Positions 32,241 through 44,035 of a DNA stretch of 64,000 bases are shown piece after piece. Each line of letters begins with the position of its first letter. Within the stretch, counting starts at the first letter, position 1. Source of the DNA: Acanthosepion pharaonis (taxonomy: Eukaryota > Mollusca > Cephalopoda > Sepiida > Sepiidae). Location: positions 1,259,501 to 1,323,500 of the forward strand of contig CAHIKZ030000126.1 in assembly GCA_903632075.3 (NCBI GenBank). The letters are read 5' to 3'. A program made the position numbers and the translations under genes. The notes under the pieces were generated by a model, which saw only the letters and a program-made list of their open reading frames with translations, had not been told where the DNA came from and made no database searches.

Positions 32241-34411
32241 TATATGACTATTCACAGATAAAGAAATGGAATTTGTTGTGAGTCATCATTACCAAAACAA
32301 ACACAGCATGTTTTTAAAAATACTGGTAAAATCTGATAGGTCTTCATATTTTACAAATAAGTATCACAACATAGTGAGTTTTCTTTATGAAGTCATCATC
32401 TTAAGAAAACTCGTATAAAAATTTGAGAATCATGCTAAATCTTTCTATCTTATTACAGTCATGAACAATTTCTCGGTTATCTCCCTTTAACTTGGTTAAA
32501 CTTTTTAATCCAACGTTTAGTGAAAAAAAAAAAAAAAAGTAGTTGTGTCTTAAAAGAACTTTTAACGCTCATGAATCCTTATGGTCTTAAACGTTGATCT
32601 TTCTTTTCAAATATATCAATTATAAACCTCTCTTTTTAATCACTATAATAGAAAATGAACTATGAAAAATTAGGAAAACATTGAAGAGAGTGATAGTTTT
32701 TAGCTCAATAAACTCTCACTCACCAGTGTTTCACATGAACATGAAAATGTTTACTTTTTTGTAGTTTTATTCTTACGGTGTCAGTTTATACAACTGATCA
32801 AGGGAGTTAACAACGTTATTAAATTTATGAAACTTCTTTTTTTTTTAATTCTGCTTAATGCTTTTGATGATTTAATTAAGAACTTTAACCATTTAATATT
32901 AAAAATCTGATAATTGTTAAATTTCGTTGGCCATGAATGTGAATGATCCAGTTTCTTAAACTTTTAAAGAAGGACTCCTTGAAACAACTGGCCTGTAAGC
33001 ATGTTAAATTCAATCTGACACTTTTGTACAGTATTAAGTCTCCTTTCAGTTGTACCAATTTATTTGTTCTTCAGATTTCAAGGGTACATTATTTTGCATT
33101 TGGTAACTTCTGATGCTTTTCAAATTCCCTGTTTTTGTATTCCTTATTAAAATATCTTTCTGCTGATTCAATGTTTTGTATCATTTATAAATTTAAAAAT
33201 GAATTTTGAATCACGTGTCCATCATAATATAAATGAATTTATTTCACAATAAAAATTTCTAAAGGAAATAAGTTTGAAATTTAATTAAAAACTACATAAA
33301 ATGTCTTATCAGTTTATGGTGAAAAGAATATAAATTTATTTTTAAATCATTAAGTAAACATTCTGAAAATTCTTTAAAATAAACTGTTTAACTTGAAAAT
33401 TATTTTGGTTTTGAAATAAAAATTTACTTCACATTGTTTGGAGACTTGGAATAATAATACATCAAACCTTCTTTGTTCAGTCCTTTACTCTGCTATCTTA
33501 GCCATACCAACAAGTACTCTTTCTAATTTTACATTTTAGTTTGAGAGATTTTTCACCCTGCACAACCCCTATATTTATCTGAGTCAATATTTCCACAACC
33601 TCATGACTTTTAAAAAATTTATTTTTTGATAAACCACAATCTCGCCAACAATTCCAAGAAACAAATAACATTGTTTTGTATGTTTGTTGAGAAGTTTATT
33701 GTCAACGATTATCCTCTTGAATCTGACATCAGGCAATAAAAAAAAAATAACTCGTATATCTGTTATGAGATAATTAGTCTTTCTTTTTTTATTATTCTTG
33801 AAAATTACAAATTGGGAGCCACTAGTAAAATTATGGTTTATGATTTTATTGATCTAAGCATGTTAACTACATTTTTTAACTGAACATTTACAGTTTTATA
33901 GAATTTAATAAGGATAGAAACATAAAATGGCAAAAATTGAGTTCGCCTAAATATAGAAATAATCATGTTACCAGGCCCAGCATGTACTACCCCTGTAAAC
34001 CGAACTGAGGTTGGCCTGAGTCTGATTGGGGGTCCTGGGCAGTGCTCTGTGACTATCTTATCAGCATTTGATTTCTTCTACCCACATTTATATACATTAC
34101 AAATTAAACTAAGCACAACTGATTATTATTAAAGGATGAAAAATATTTAGATTTTGACGTCATTCTGCAGAGTCTTCTTTTTTTTAGTCCAGATCCATGA
34201 ATTTGTTTTGCTCATGATAAGTCCCTCCTCCCCCAAGAAAAAGAAACACTATATAAAATTACTCTATTTTTTTATTCATAATATTGAATATGTTAAATAA
34301 TTTAACTTTTTAACAAGAAAAATCTTAAGTTGATGTAAAAAATTGCCACAAAACATTTAAGATAGAATGATCTATTATAACATATGTCTAATTTATATTT
34401 AGATACTTTAG

Positions 34412-34534
34412 TGAAATTGACAAATAGGATTTTATCAATTTGCATATGTTGGTTATCGGATAAATAAAGTGTACAATAAAGAGTCAAACAGAAGGAAGTT
34501 AACTACTCGTCATGTGTCATAAAATAACACTATA
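34412..34534 (+). repeat. 5' LTR of a gypsy-type element
   Basis: About 123 bp, similar to 36752-36877. Shared blocks: TTTGCATATGTTGGTTA (or CACATG), AATAAAGT, GACTACT/AACTACTCGTCATGTGT-like and AACACTATA. It has AATAAA polyadenylation-like signals. It is followed at 34535 by TGGTGTCACCAATAAG, a plausible tRNA primer-binding site. Confidence 0.72.
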
Positions 34535-35690
34535 TGGTGTCACCAATAAGATGTTTAAGTCGCTTGAACAAACCAAAATTTGTTGAGACTTGGATCCAGT
34601 GTTTTGCAGCTCAGGCTTGATCTAAAAAAATTGAAAGACAAGGCAAGAGGGGGAGAAATTAAATAACTGACCTCTTTCTAGCTTTGGCAGGCTGTGAAGA
34701 TATAATGAAAATTTCTGTTATGGCATACCCCAAACAATTGAAGAATTTGATATTTGTCAAAATTTTAGAAATTATGAAAAGAAGTTTACAACCTAAAAAG
34801 AAACTTGTCATAGCAGAAAGAACCAAATTTCTTTCCATTAAACAGAAATAAGATGAATAAATTATACAATATCTTCACAACTTAAGAGAAACTAGCAGAT
34901 TGATCTAGTTACAGTTGATTAAAGATAAGGCTGTCACATCTTATAAATATAAGATATTGAAGCAAATACAAATAAAAGATTTGTCTCTAACTGCATCTGT
35001 GGAAGTTATACAATGACTAGAAATGATTAAAAAATATAATTCTACTGAGTTCAATGTTGTAACATAGAGTATAAAAAAGGAAGGCAAATATTGTAAGTCT
35101 GAGCATGAAATTGACAGAAAAAAATGCCCTGCTTTTGGAAAAAAAAATTGCCATAACTGCAGATACAAAAAAATCGTTTTCAGTCTGTATGCAAAGTTAC
35201 AAAGAAAATAGTATAGAAGAAGTGGGAAAAGAGTGAATTGATGATGTTCTTTTTTTCAATACAAAGACCTAAGGAAAATAATTCTTTTGAAAAATATTAA
35301 ATTAAATGGCATGACTTTTCAAATGCTAGTGGATATGGAGAGTGAAGACATTCCCTGTATCCCCTCCCAAGAAATTTCTGGGAACAAATGGATAAACCGA
35401 AATTGAGAAAAAGTCGTCTGAATTTGAGACAATTTGATGGATCTTTTATAAAAATTTTGGGACACTTCAATGGAACATTTGAAACCTGTGAGTGATTTGA
35501 AATTATTCCCATTACAGATAAAGAAATATTACATTGGGTTGAAACTGAAATAATATCTCTACAAAGATTGGCATTGGAAATTCAACATAATCGAATATTA
35601 AACAAGATTGCTGAGAGAATAAGAAGAAACTGATGTAACAATTGTTCCAAATCTGAAAGATCTTATAAAGAATTAAGGCATAAATTAACA

Positions 35691-36261
35691 ATGGAAAACA
35701 GTGTTGTTATATGCAATGGAGATATGATAGAGCTACCTGAAACTGTAATAAAAGATATTTTATACAGTGTACATGATGATGTGCATTGTCAGATAACAAC
35801 TACACAGAGGAAATTAAAATTGGATGTATGGTGGTCAGGGTATGTTTATAAATTCTCAAAATGTGCAGAAATAAAGAATTTTCAATAAAGGAGAATACAC
35901 TCATGACCTAAAGAAATAGAACTTTGGTCTCATGTTCATATGGACCATGCATACATTAATGCCATAGGACTATTTCTAATTTTAGTAGATTCCTTTTTTG
36001 GATGGCCTGAAGTTCTTAAAGATATAGTAATGACTACAATAAAGCAAATATTAAGAGTGATATTTTCTAGAAATGAGGTCCCTAAAACATCCAAACAATG
36101 CATCGGAATCTTGTGATGAAGATTTATGCAATTGGTTGAGGCAGATTGGCTGCTTCCCTTACAAAACACTACCATATCACCCAGAATCTAATGGGATTGC
36201 AGAAAGAATGGTGCAAACAGTAAAAATGAGATTGAAGTATTTTCCCCAAGAGATATTATAG
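35691..36261 (+). pseudogene. Integrase of gypsy-type element, broken
   Basis: The frame at 35691-35888 carries the N-terminal zinc-binding type region (H...H...C pattern, ..HDDVHCQITTTQRKL..WW). 35936-36060 then continues in another frame with the catalytic core start. 36073-36261 reads CDEDLCNWLRQIGCFPYKTL and YHPESNGIAERMVQTVK, the core region with the second Asp neighbourhood disturbed and the third catalytic Glu of SNG-x-x-E present. Several stops separate the pieces. Confidence 0.78.
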
Positions 36262-36538
36262 ATGGTTACTTACCAAGGTTACTGCTTAGTTATAGGATGA
36301 TTCCACATCAAAACAGATTGCAAAGTTCATCTGGTTTCATGGGAGGACAAATAAGATCTCAATTAGTAATGTCATATTTGACAAATGAAAAGATGTATAC
36401 AAAAAGACAAAGTAGCAAGTCCTGAGAGAACTAATTTCATCATACAAATGGGACATAACACGACAATTATATCAAAGAAAGGAAAAATCCTAATGGTTCA
36501 TTCTGACCAATTAAAACCTAGAATTAGAGGAGGAAGAC

Positions 36539-36772
36539 ATGATGGAAGAAGATCTTGACAGAGAAGAAAGGATGAGTTCTTCAAATCAAGATAATACAAT
36601 AGAAGACAAGTCTATGGATGATAGCAGGAGTGACTCAGACATGGAAGATGATGAAATGAGACCAAGATCTCCATTAAAAAGAATAGGACATAAACCTCAA
36701 GGTGAAGAGGAAGAAACACCAAAAGTATTAAACCTATTCAGTTCAGAGAGGTGTAATGGGATTGGCAAATAG
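36539..36772 (+). other. Acidic C-terminal frame of the gypsy element
   Basis: 77 codons rich in Asp, Glu and Ser (MMEEDLDREERMSS.., then DDSRSDSDMEDDEMRPRSPL and a basic RIGHKPQGEE). Its place between integrase and the 3' LTR suggests the end of the pol polyprotein. The last residues run into the LTR. Confidence 0.5.
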
Positions 36773-36877
36773 AATTTTACCGATTTGCACATGTTGGTTA
36801 GAGGAGAAATAAAGTAAAGATTCAGACAGGAGGAACTTGACTACTGATCATGTGTTTGGGAACAACACTATACAACA
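36752..36877 (+). repeat. 3' LTR of the gypsy-type element
   Basis: Begins TGTAATGGGATTGGCAAATA after a purine-rich GTTCAGAGAGG and ends ..ACACTATACAACA. Partner of 34412-34534, with frequent differences, so the insertion is old. An AGATAC occurs just outside each LTR (34406 region and 36876 region), but the spacing is not clean enough to claim a target duplication. Confidence 0.7.
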
Positions 36878-37248
36878 GATACATTGTATTTATTTTCAAT
36901 TTTTCTAGTTAAATTGTAAACCTATATTCATTATTGTATATATCGTAAATAAATCCCCAAAATCACCCTTAAAAATTGCAGGGGGTCATCTTTGTATATA
37001 TGTTAACGGAGTTATCTGTCCTTGGAGTGTATAAATGCAAGTGAGAAGGAGGCAGCCATTTGCTTTTCCAGTATTGCTCAGAAATATGTCCAGCTGACAT
37101 CTTCTGCACTTTACATGGCACTGCGAACAGGATACTTTGAAAGCAATGAAAGTTCGAAGTCACTGATCGTGGAATTTACCAAATGCCAAGGCTTACCCAT
37201 TACCAGTCACTATGGAACAAGAGTATTTGAAACTAATGGGAAAACTTT

Positions 37249-37770
37249 GTGGAGCTACAACAGGAAAACATTGAGCTCAGGAAGGAGATGATTTGCGGTC
37301 GCCCCAACAGTTCACATGTTAAAAAACCTGAACGACCCTCAATAGGGCTAGACACCACTGAAGGAGAATGGGCATTGTTTTTGGATACATGGACCCGATA
37401 CAAGGAGATATGCAAGTTGGAAGACCCAACCATAATCTGGAATGAACTACGGGTGATCTATACACCAGAAACAAACAGGCTACTATTTGACCTACAAGGC
37501 TCAACTCTGCTACAGAAGAGAGTCTTCTATAACAGATACGACTGGTTGTGGTGAAGGGACTACACAAAGAAACGGCCACCGCAGGAGACCAAGACCCAGT
37601 CAACTCTGTGATACATCAAACCCTGCAGCAGATGTGGAAAGCCTTCACACCCAGTGGGGTCAATGAACTGGAAGGATTGTCTGGCGGTTAAACTGAAATG
37701 CCGGTTCTGTGGAATGATGGGGTACATGAAAAAGGTGTGCCGGAAGCTTGCGAAATCTTAAGCAGAAGCC
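37249..37770 (+). pseudogene. gag: Gag of second gypsy element, broken
   Basis: The frame 37249-37554 has KKPERPSIGLDTTEGEWALF and LDTWTRYKEICKLED, the RP.I.L..T.DEW..F...W..YK pattern of gypsy gags in marine invertebrates. The capsid part is internally shortened. In another frame at about 37616-37760 it ends with two knuckle-like motifs (C..CGK.SH, and CRFCGMMGYMKKVCRK, where the usual His is Tyr). Frames are disrupted between them. Confidence 0.75.
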
Positions 37771-37984
37771 ACAAGCAGAACACTAAAAAGTAAGGAGTCA
37801 TTTATGTTTACCAACAGTAATCCAAAGGGTCAATTTGGCCGCAAGATCAACAGGCACGACAGCATATGGTCAACGAATGTGCCTCAAGTGGAATGGGAAA
37901 CAGTTTCAAAGGAGCTCTCCAGAGCTACCCCCCTCAGTGGAAGTAGAAGTAACCATGATGCCTGGGGTTCATGCGACCTTCAGA

Positions 37985-38906
37985 CATGTACCAAAGAAAC
38001 CAGTTAGCCCACGCGCTCATCCCATCCTTGCCTTTGCAGATACAGGGGCCTAGACTTGTTCAGCTGGATCCAAGATTCAGAAACTCCTTGGGTATCCAGA
38101 TGGATATCTGGTATCAACCACCCACCGGATACAAGGCATAACCAATAACTGGTTACACATCAAGGGTGTCTTATTTCTATGCCTAAAGGTGGGAATGAAG
38201 GAGATGCAGCAGGCTGTATATGTATCCAGTAACACATCTGGCTTTTACTTGTCACAGACTGCGTTGAAGGATCTAGACCTACTGCCATCCGATTTCCCGA
38301 CATCGTTGTCACAGAACAGTGCATCAACAATTTCAAAGGAAATGGCTCCATGTGGATGCCCACGTAGAACGCCTGTTCCAGCGAAGCTAGAAACCATTTC
38401 ATTCAAACCAATCCAAGCCAACAGACACAAGCTTCAACAATGGTTACTGGGGTACTTTAAGTCTAGTGCGTTTAACACATGCCCACATCAACCGCTGCAA
38501 ACAATGGAGGCTAAACCATTAGACATCAAGTTCAGCCCGGGCGCAAAGCCAACGACAATTCACATGCCAATACCTGCCCCCCACCAATTGTATTTAACCT
38601 GGACAAGTTTCATTTTGCCGAAATGGAGGTGGAGTTCACGGGATTTCTGGTCACCGACAACGGTGTTAAGCCCACAAAAAGGATGACAAAAGCTATTCTC
38701 CACATCCCTACACCTACAAGTATCACCGGCATCAGGTCCTGGTTTGGACTCGTGAATCAGGTGTCATATGCATTTTCACAAGTGGAAGTTATGGCCCCCT
38801 TCCGGGAACTATTAAAGACAAAGAACAGAAAGTTCTGTTGGGATGAGACACTGGAACACTTATTCCAAGAGTCAAAGAGAGTGATAGTGAAGAAAATTGA
38901 ATAAGT
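37985..38906 (+). pseudogene. pol: Protease and reverse transcriptase remnants of second gypsy element
   Basis: Protease: HPILAFADTGA at about 38018-38052 has the D-T-G-A active site, followed by a TAG in place of the next codon, then a flap-like region and ALKDLDLLPSDFP. RT end: the frame 38623-38904 reads MEVEFTGFLVTDNGVKPTKR, then ITGIRSWFGLVNQVSYAFSQ and RKFCWDETLEHLF, the thumb/connection of gypsy RT. The RT palm with its YXDD is missing. Confidence 0.78.
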
Positions 38907-39993
38907 AAATGGCCATTAGTACACCAGGCTGTTTGTAACTGTTTAGATATAGAAAAAGAAGAGGTAGAAGTATCATTATTTGCAAGAGATCATGTGATGA
39001 AATGTAAACAAAGCAATGGTTTCCCTTTTAGGGGATGTGTAGGAAAAACATGATATAGAATCGGTTTTGTTATTTCATTTATTTTGAATTTCTAAGGATA
39101 CAGTAAGTAACAACTTTTCCAATAGCATCAACTTTATATAATTAATAAGCAGTTGTCTTATATTATGGGTATATATTCTTTGACTTCATCTTATCTAATA
39201 CGTCAATATACGATAATTAAGTTACAATATAATTTGTATTTTATATGAATACTATCTTATGAAAATTGAGATGTAGTAGAGTGGGGGGGTATCATAGATT
39301 GTGGGGTGCATAAGACCCTTTGCACCTACTCTGCATATTACAATAAATGTTTTATTTAATGGGTACACATGTACACCCTAAATATGATGTTTCTAGTAAC
39401 ATGAGTAGACATCCCTGGGGTGGGGGGTTGACCATAAAAGGTTTGATTCCTGTAGAGAAGCACATTTTCTTTAAGTCTTTCAAACTTCTAAGCTGGCAGA
39501 TATTGATTTCACTGTTTAAAAATCTGGAATGTCTCCTCAAATACATGTACTGACTAAATGTAATGTTTATCAGAATAAGAAATATTGTCAGATAAAAAAA
39601 TGAATCCATTTATTGCTTAAAGGATGAAGTATACAAAAAAAGGATTGGACCAATAAGAGTTGAAAGTTTTCAAGCCCACAGCTGGTTTCTTTGTTTCCTT
39701 TCCAGGCATGTATAGAAAAACCACATGAAAATAACTAAACCATTGTATCAAATAGATATTGTGCGTTGAAAAAGGAAAAGAAAAAACTGGTTTACATCCC
39801 TTAGATTTATTCTGATCACATTTGCAATAATTCCTGAAATTGAAATTCATGGGGGGGGGGAGAGATAATTTGCTTGAATTTTAGGCATTTGTTCTTGTAT
39901 TTTGTCAAATTCTTATATTAAAGTATTTTTCATATGCAGTGAATTAAGTTTTGATTGAAAATGTCTAATTCCAATTGTAACTTTTCTTTTCAG

Positions 39994-40069
39994 TCATACA
40001 AAGCAACCAAACATTTTGACATTTCTGATTGGTGTCGCAATTTTGAAATTCTTTTCACTGGGGAAGAAG
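39994..40069 (+). CDS. AREL1: AREL1-like exon D (entry into HECT domain)
   Basis: Acceptor CTTTTCTTTTCAG and donor GTAAG border 76 nt, phase 0 in and phase 1 out. The product is SYKATKHFDISDWCRNFEIL then FTGEEG. The ISDW..NFE...EE pattern matches the AREL1 stretch immediately before the conserved DWGG of the HECT fold. A decayed mariner transposase fragment begins on the opposite strand only about 10-20 bases past the donor (about 40080-40400). An insertion so close to the splice site was evidently tolerated. Confidence 0.88.
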
Positions 40070-40079
40070 GTAAGAAAAA

Positions 40080-40400
40080 ACGAATCTGTATTTTCTTGAA
40101 GTCTCTTCAAATGATGAAAGGCAATTAAGATATTGATTTTCAAACTCTTAGCAATCTCTTCCATCGAATGGCAAGCAGTGTCTTCATCGGCATCAGAAGG
40201 TTGCCCAAGGCATGGTTGATCACTTAGGTTAAAATCACCCTGACAAAATCTACCAAACCGCCTTATGACTGTCCAAAAAGCTGAATGTTTTTTGTCACAG
40301 TCCCAATGTTTAATCCTTTCTAAATTCACAGAGCATAAAATGGCGAAAGTGCAACTTTTCATCCTCCACCTTTATGGCATTCATTTGTGGACAAAATGGC
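40080..40400 (-). pseudogene. Mariner transposase N-terminal fragment next to exon D
   Basis: The minus strand reads AFWTVIRRFGRFCQGDFNLS, then DQPCLGQPSDADED and MEEIAKSLKINILIAFHHLK. This follows the helix-turn-helix part of mariner transposases (V..W..RF..GDF.LSD.PR.GRPS..DED). Stops interrupt it upstream and the catalytic part is missing. It starts within about 20 bp of the exon D donor. Confidence 0.72.
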
Positions 40401-40934
40401 AACATTCAACAAAGTCTGACTTGCAAGTGAATGATGCAAGCTTTCTGTATTCATCATAGCCCTATTTGAATGCGTGAGAGAACTGATAAACTGTATGAAT
40501 CATGTTGAAGGATATTTTATTCCATCAGATACATATGCAGCTGTGAAAACTGCAAATAAAACAAAGGGGTTTGCATAGGCACAGTGGAGGAAAATGTACA
40601 TTGAGGTGCAAAGGCAAACATTTATAAAGAAACAACAAACTTTACAAAGATACAGTGACAACAGATTAAACAGAAACAAAGTACTTCTGATGAAGTTTTA
40701 CAAGACACATATGTGATTAATATTTTCAAATCAGCAGGAAAATAATTATCCCTATAAGTTACAAAGACATTTAACTTTAATTATTTTTGTTTTACAAAAG
40801 TAATAAATTGTACATTAAAAATGATTTTAAGGTATTCAAAACTTATTTAATTTAAATGCATAAATTATGTGTATTGTTTATGACAATTGTTTAAACTCAA
40901 GTGCACAATTTGAGAAACAGGAATAGGATTTACC

Positions 40935-41240
40935 TCATTGGCACCATCTTGGCTAGGCGATTTGACTTATAGCATCAGTATTGATGGATAGTGACTCAGA
41001 TTGAGAAATTGGGGAGCTGAGTTTGAATTCCAATCAAATCCATTACATTCGTTTACATGCTAATACCCTTGGAAAAGCTATAAATCCTCTTCTTCTCCCC
41101 CTAGCTATGGGTAAGTAGCAGGACAGATCAGGTTCTATAGCCTTGAATGGCAACTGGTCTACTGCAGAAAGAAATGGCAACCTACTATGGGAAAAGAATC
41201 TGCCTCGTCAGTCATCTATCAAAAGATACATGATCACCTA
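40935..41240 (+). mobile_element. tRNA-derived SINE
   Basis: The head TTGGCTAGGCGATTTGACTT has an A-box-like start and GAGTTTGAATTCC (about 41020-41032) a B-box-like element. The body shares CTAATACCCTTGGAAAAGCT, ATAAATCC and CTTGAATGGCAAC with 32045-32240. Confidence 0.65.
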
Positions 41241-43524
41241 AGCATGTACCATGTATGGTACATAAATGACTGATTGAATGCACTAAACATGATGAAAAAC
41301 AGGTCTGAACATTCCAAGGTCTCTGTCCAAAAAAGCCCAAAGAAAATTTCCTGCATGACTCTTGCGTAGGAACCAAATTCCTGGGCACTAGAATCAGAGA
41401 ACCTGCTAACTTTTTAGTTATTTTTATCACTAGCCCTTTAGTGTACTTCAAGTACCTTTTTTAGATCATCTATTGCTTCTATCCTGATGATATATTTCTC
41501 TTATTTTCTTTCTAGAAATTATAAAACTATATGGGAACTATTTTGCTTGGACAAAATGCCCTGAGAATAACCAGGTCACTGGTATGGGGTAACAAAAAAA
41601 AACAAGCCTACTGATTTTACTAACAAGTGTATGGTGGTAGCCACAGTTTCAATCTAGAACAAACCAGAAATTGGCACCAAAACAAACACCAGTGTCAAGT
41701 TACAGTCATTTTATATTAACAATGAAAATTGTGCACATACTTTTGCAATGATTTAAAGCTCTGTTACATTGTGCACTTTTATTTGTTTTACTATGTGTGT
41801 ACTTTTGTGCAAATATTAAATTAAAATATAAATACACATATACATTTGAGTGAAAGAGAGAATGTGTTTGTTTGCAAAAATCTTTTTCATATAAATTGGC
41901 AGGCTGATTATCGCTATGGATATCCTAAAGAATTATTTAATTCAGATTTTTTTTTAATTATTCAGGCAACAGGTTGGTCAGGTGTTAGCATAAATAATTA
42001 ACTCTGTAATAATCTTTTCTTTTTTTTTAATATTCTCTTAAATATCCAATAAACACTACTTAACTGATTTGACAGCATTAACCACTGATTTTTGGATTAA
42101 TACAAAAAATAAAAATATTTAATCTTTTATACATTTTTTTAATGAATTTTATATATTTTAAAACTGTTATTTATGTCCTTGCTAAGTATTGCCTAATAGT
42201 ATTTCCATATGTGTGTGTGTGTGTGTTTTCATTTTGCTCTTATGAATGCAATAAAATATTACTAAATACATAAGAAAACTAACAAAAATAATGCTCAGCT
42301 ATTTTTATTTCAAGTCTAAAAACAGCCCTGTGAAAAGTAAATTTTTGAAAATTTGTTATAAACTTAAAATGCCAATTTATTAAAAATTCTAACAGTAAGT
42401 ATTTTATTTATTTTTAGGAGATTTAAAATTCTTATTGATTTTTTTTCTTTAGAAATGTATGAAGATTATTAGCAAGACCCATAAAAACTGACGGGAATAT
42501 TTACATATGGACTGGCATTTTTGATTAATGTCAGAGTACAGTGTCTGTGCCCTCTAAAAATAATGTGTAGCTATAGTAGGCCAATGAAAGAAATTTGAAA
42601 GTTAAAAAAAAACAGTAAAATGATAATAAGACTAATAATATTTAATAATAATAATACTTATGTTCGATGCATCATACATTCTTTTAGTACCTTTATTTAA
42701 ATGCCAACAAGAATGTGAAAGGTCCAAGTTAAAACGCAACTTTAAAATAAATTTACACATTCTAGATTTAAATAGAAATTTAAGCACAGTCAATGAATAG
42801 TTTCCAAAAAGAGCCTTCTACAAACACACTACAGCCCTAATCATGGCAAACAACTAGCCCCAAATTATTAAATTTCATCAATAAAAAAAAGTCTCATTCA
42901 TTTTATCTTTGAGAAAGGACACAGGCATGATTTTTAGCTTTTGTCTCATCATGCTTCCATTTGGTCAAAAGGCCTGTTGTATAACACCCCCCTCTCTCCA
43001 TAACATAGTATCTTTTCTCACTTGTCTTCTCCCAGCTGGGTGTTGAAATGTTTTTGGAGTCTGGAGATGAAAGAGACATCAACAAAAGGAATTTGAAAAT
43101 TTATCTATCTTATTAAACACATCAACATGTACATTTTTGGGGTTACTCTATCACCCCACCACTGAGGTGCAAGTTCCCTAAGACACAAAATAACCATATC
43201 TACTGTATATGATGTGTAAAAACTTAACTCCCTGAAAACGCTTTCTAATTCTAACATTCCCACGTTCGTCTCAACCAATCAAAATCGATATCCCTATTTT
43301 GTCTACCATCTGACCTTAATGGTCAGTCTCAGAAGGTCTGAGCCAAACTATGCTGCCACTAAAAATAATAGACTGAAACTATTATTTAACAGCTGACTAA
43401 TATAAAATATTATTAGTTTTATCAATATTATCATTTTTGTTGTTTTTTATCCATCGAATTTCTTTCATCAGCCTACTATATCTATAAGAAGCATATGGGG
43501 GCAATCCTTCTTTATCATCAAATT

Positions 43525-43539
43525 ATATCTATCTATCTA

Positions 43540-43574
<35 letters not shown>
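43525..43574. repeat. (TATC)n(TA)n microsatellite
   Basis: Five TATC-type units then about 34 bp of TA, immediately before the fold-back element. Confidence 0.96.
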
Positions 43575-43578
<4 letters not shown>

Positions 43579-43624
43579 TGCTCTAGACTGACTGAGGTAC
43601 AAAGAACTCAGCTGATCAGGCAAG

Positions 43625-44035
43625 GCTAAATAGTGTTTTTTAGGCAAAATTCTTCATGTCATAGACTCAAAATTTTCATAACTGCTCAATTTCACATCCA
43701 AATGTAAACAGAGCAGTGGATTTTTTATTTATTACTCCAACAGGTTTTTATCACTTAGTAGTTATTTTTAGTGGATACTCAAATATTCAGCTCGGTAGAT
43801 GAAAATAAATAAATATACTGTTTAATAAATAAATGGAGCACATACTCAAATACATGTATCCACTAAAAATAATATTTAAAGCAATAAAAATCTGTTGGAT
43901 TAATAAATAAAAAGAATCCATTACTTGTTTAGAAAACTCTTTTATTTATCTTTAGATGTGAAAATGAGCAGATATGAAAATTTTGAGAGTCTATAACAAA
44001 GAATTTTGCTTAAAAGACACTATTTCAACATTTAC
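43625..44035. repeat. Large fold-back element, about 190-bp arms
   Basis: The left half contains AATAGTGTTTTTTAGGCAAA, CATAGACTCAAAATTTTCAT, CTGCTCAATTTCACATC, TTTTTATTTATTACTCCAAC and TTATTTTTAGTGGATACTCA. The right half (about 43835-44030) has the inverse of each in mirror order. The centre near 43795-43845 contains ATAAATAAATATACTG. The arms diverge by a modest number of differences. No coding sequence. Confidence 0.85.

Larger units (their letters stand above)
34412..36877 (+). mobile_element. Gypsy-type LTR retrotransposon, internally deleted (no reverse transcriptase)
   Basis: Between two short LTRs, broken plus-strand frames show a cysteine/histidine-rich gag end near 35094-35170 (..CPAFGKKNCHNC..), a protease-like remnant (MTFQMLVDMESEDIPCIPSQ near 35309-35370), then directly integrase sequence (35690-36260). 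Reverse transcriptase and RNase H are missing, so a deletion joins protease to the integrase region. An acidic tail frame (36539-36772) precedes the 3' LTR. Inactive relic. Confidence 0.75.
36915..38906 (+). mobile_element. Second gypsy-type LTR retrotransposon, 5' part with deleted RT
   Basis: A candidate 5' LTR (TGTAAACC.. at 36915 to ..CACTTTACA at 37115) is followed by TGGCACTGCGAACAGG, a likely primer-binding site. Then come gag (37250-37750), protease (about 37985-38290) and the end of reverse transcriptase/connection (about 38590-38906). No integrase or 3' LTR was found; the element stops at about 38906. It lies head-to-tail only about 40 bp after the previous gypsy element. Confidence 0.75.
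27874..39993 (+). other. AREL1-like intron C-D (12.1 kb) and its unassigned stretches
   Basis: No feature recognised in 27874-28850, 28890-29690, 31200-32040, 32240-33955, 34070-34405 and 38910-39330 beyond AT-rich sequence, (TTA)n at 28051-28078 and (CA)n at 28862-28889. 39530-39605 resembles the right half of the fold-back family at 43846-43935. The intron starts GTAAGT and ends CTTTTCAG. Confidence 0.7.
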
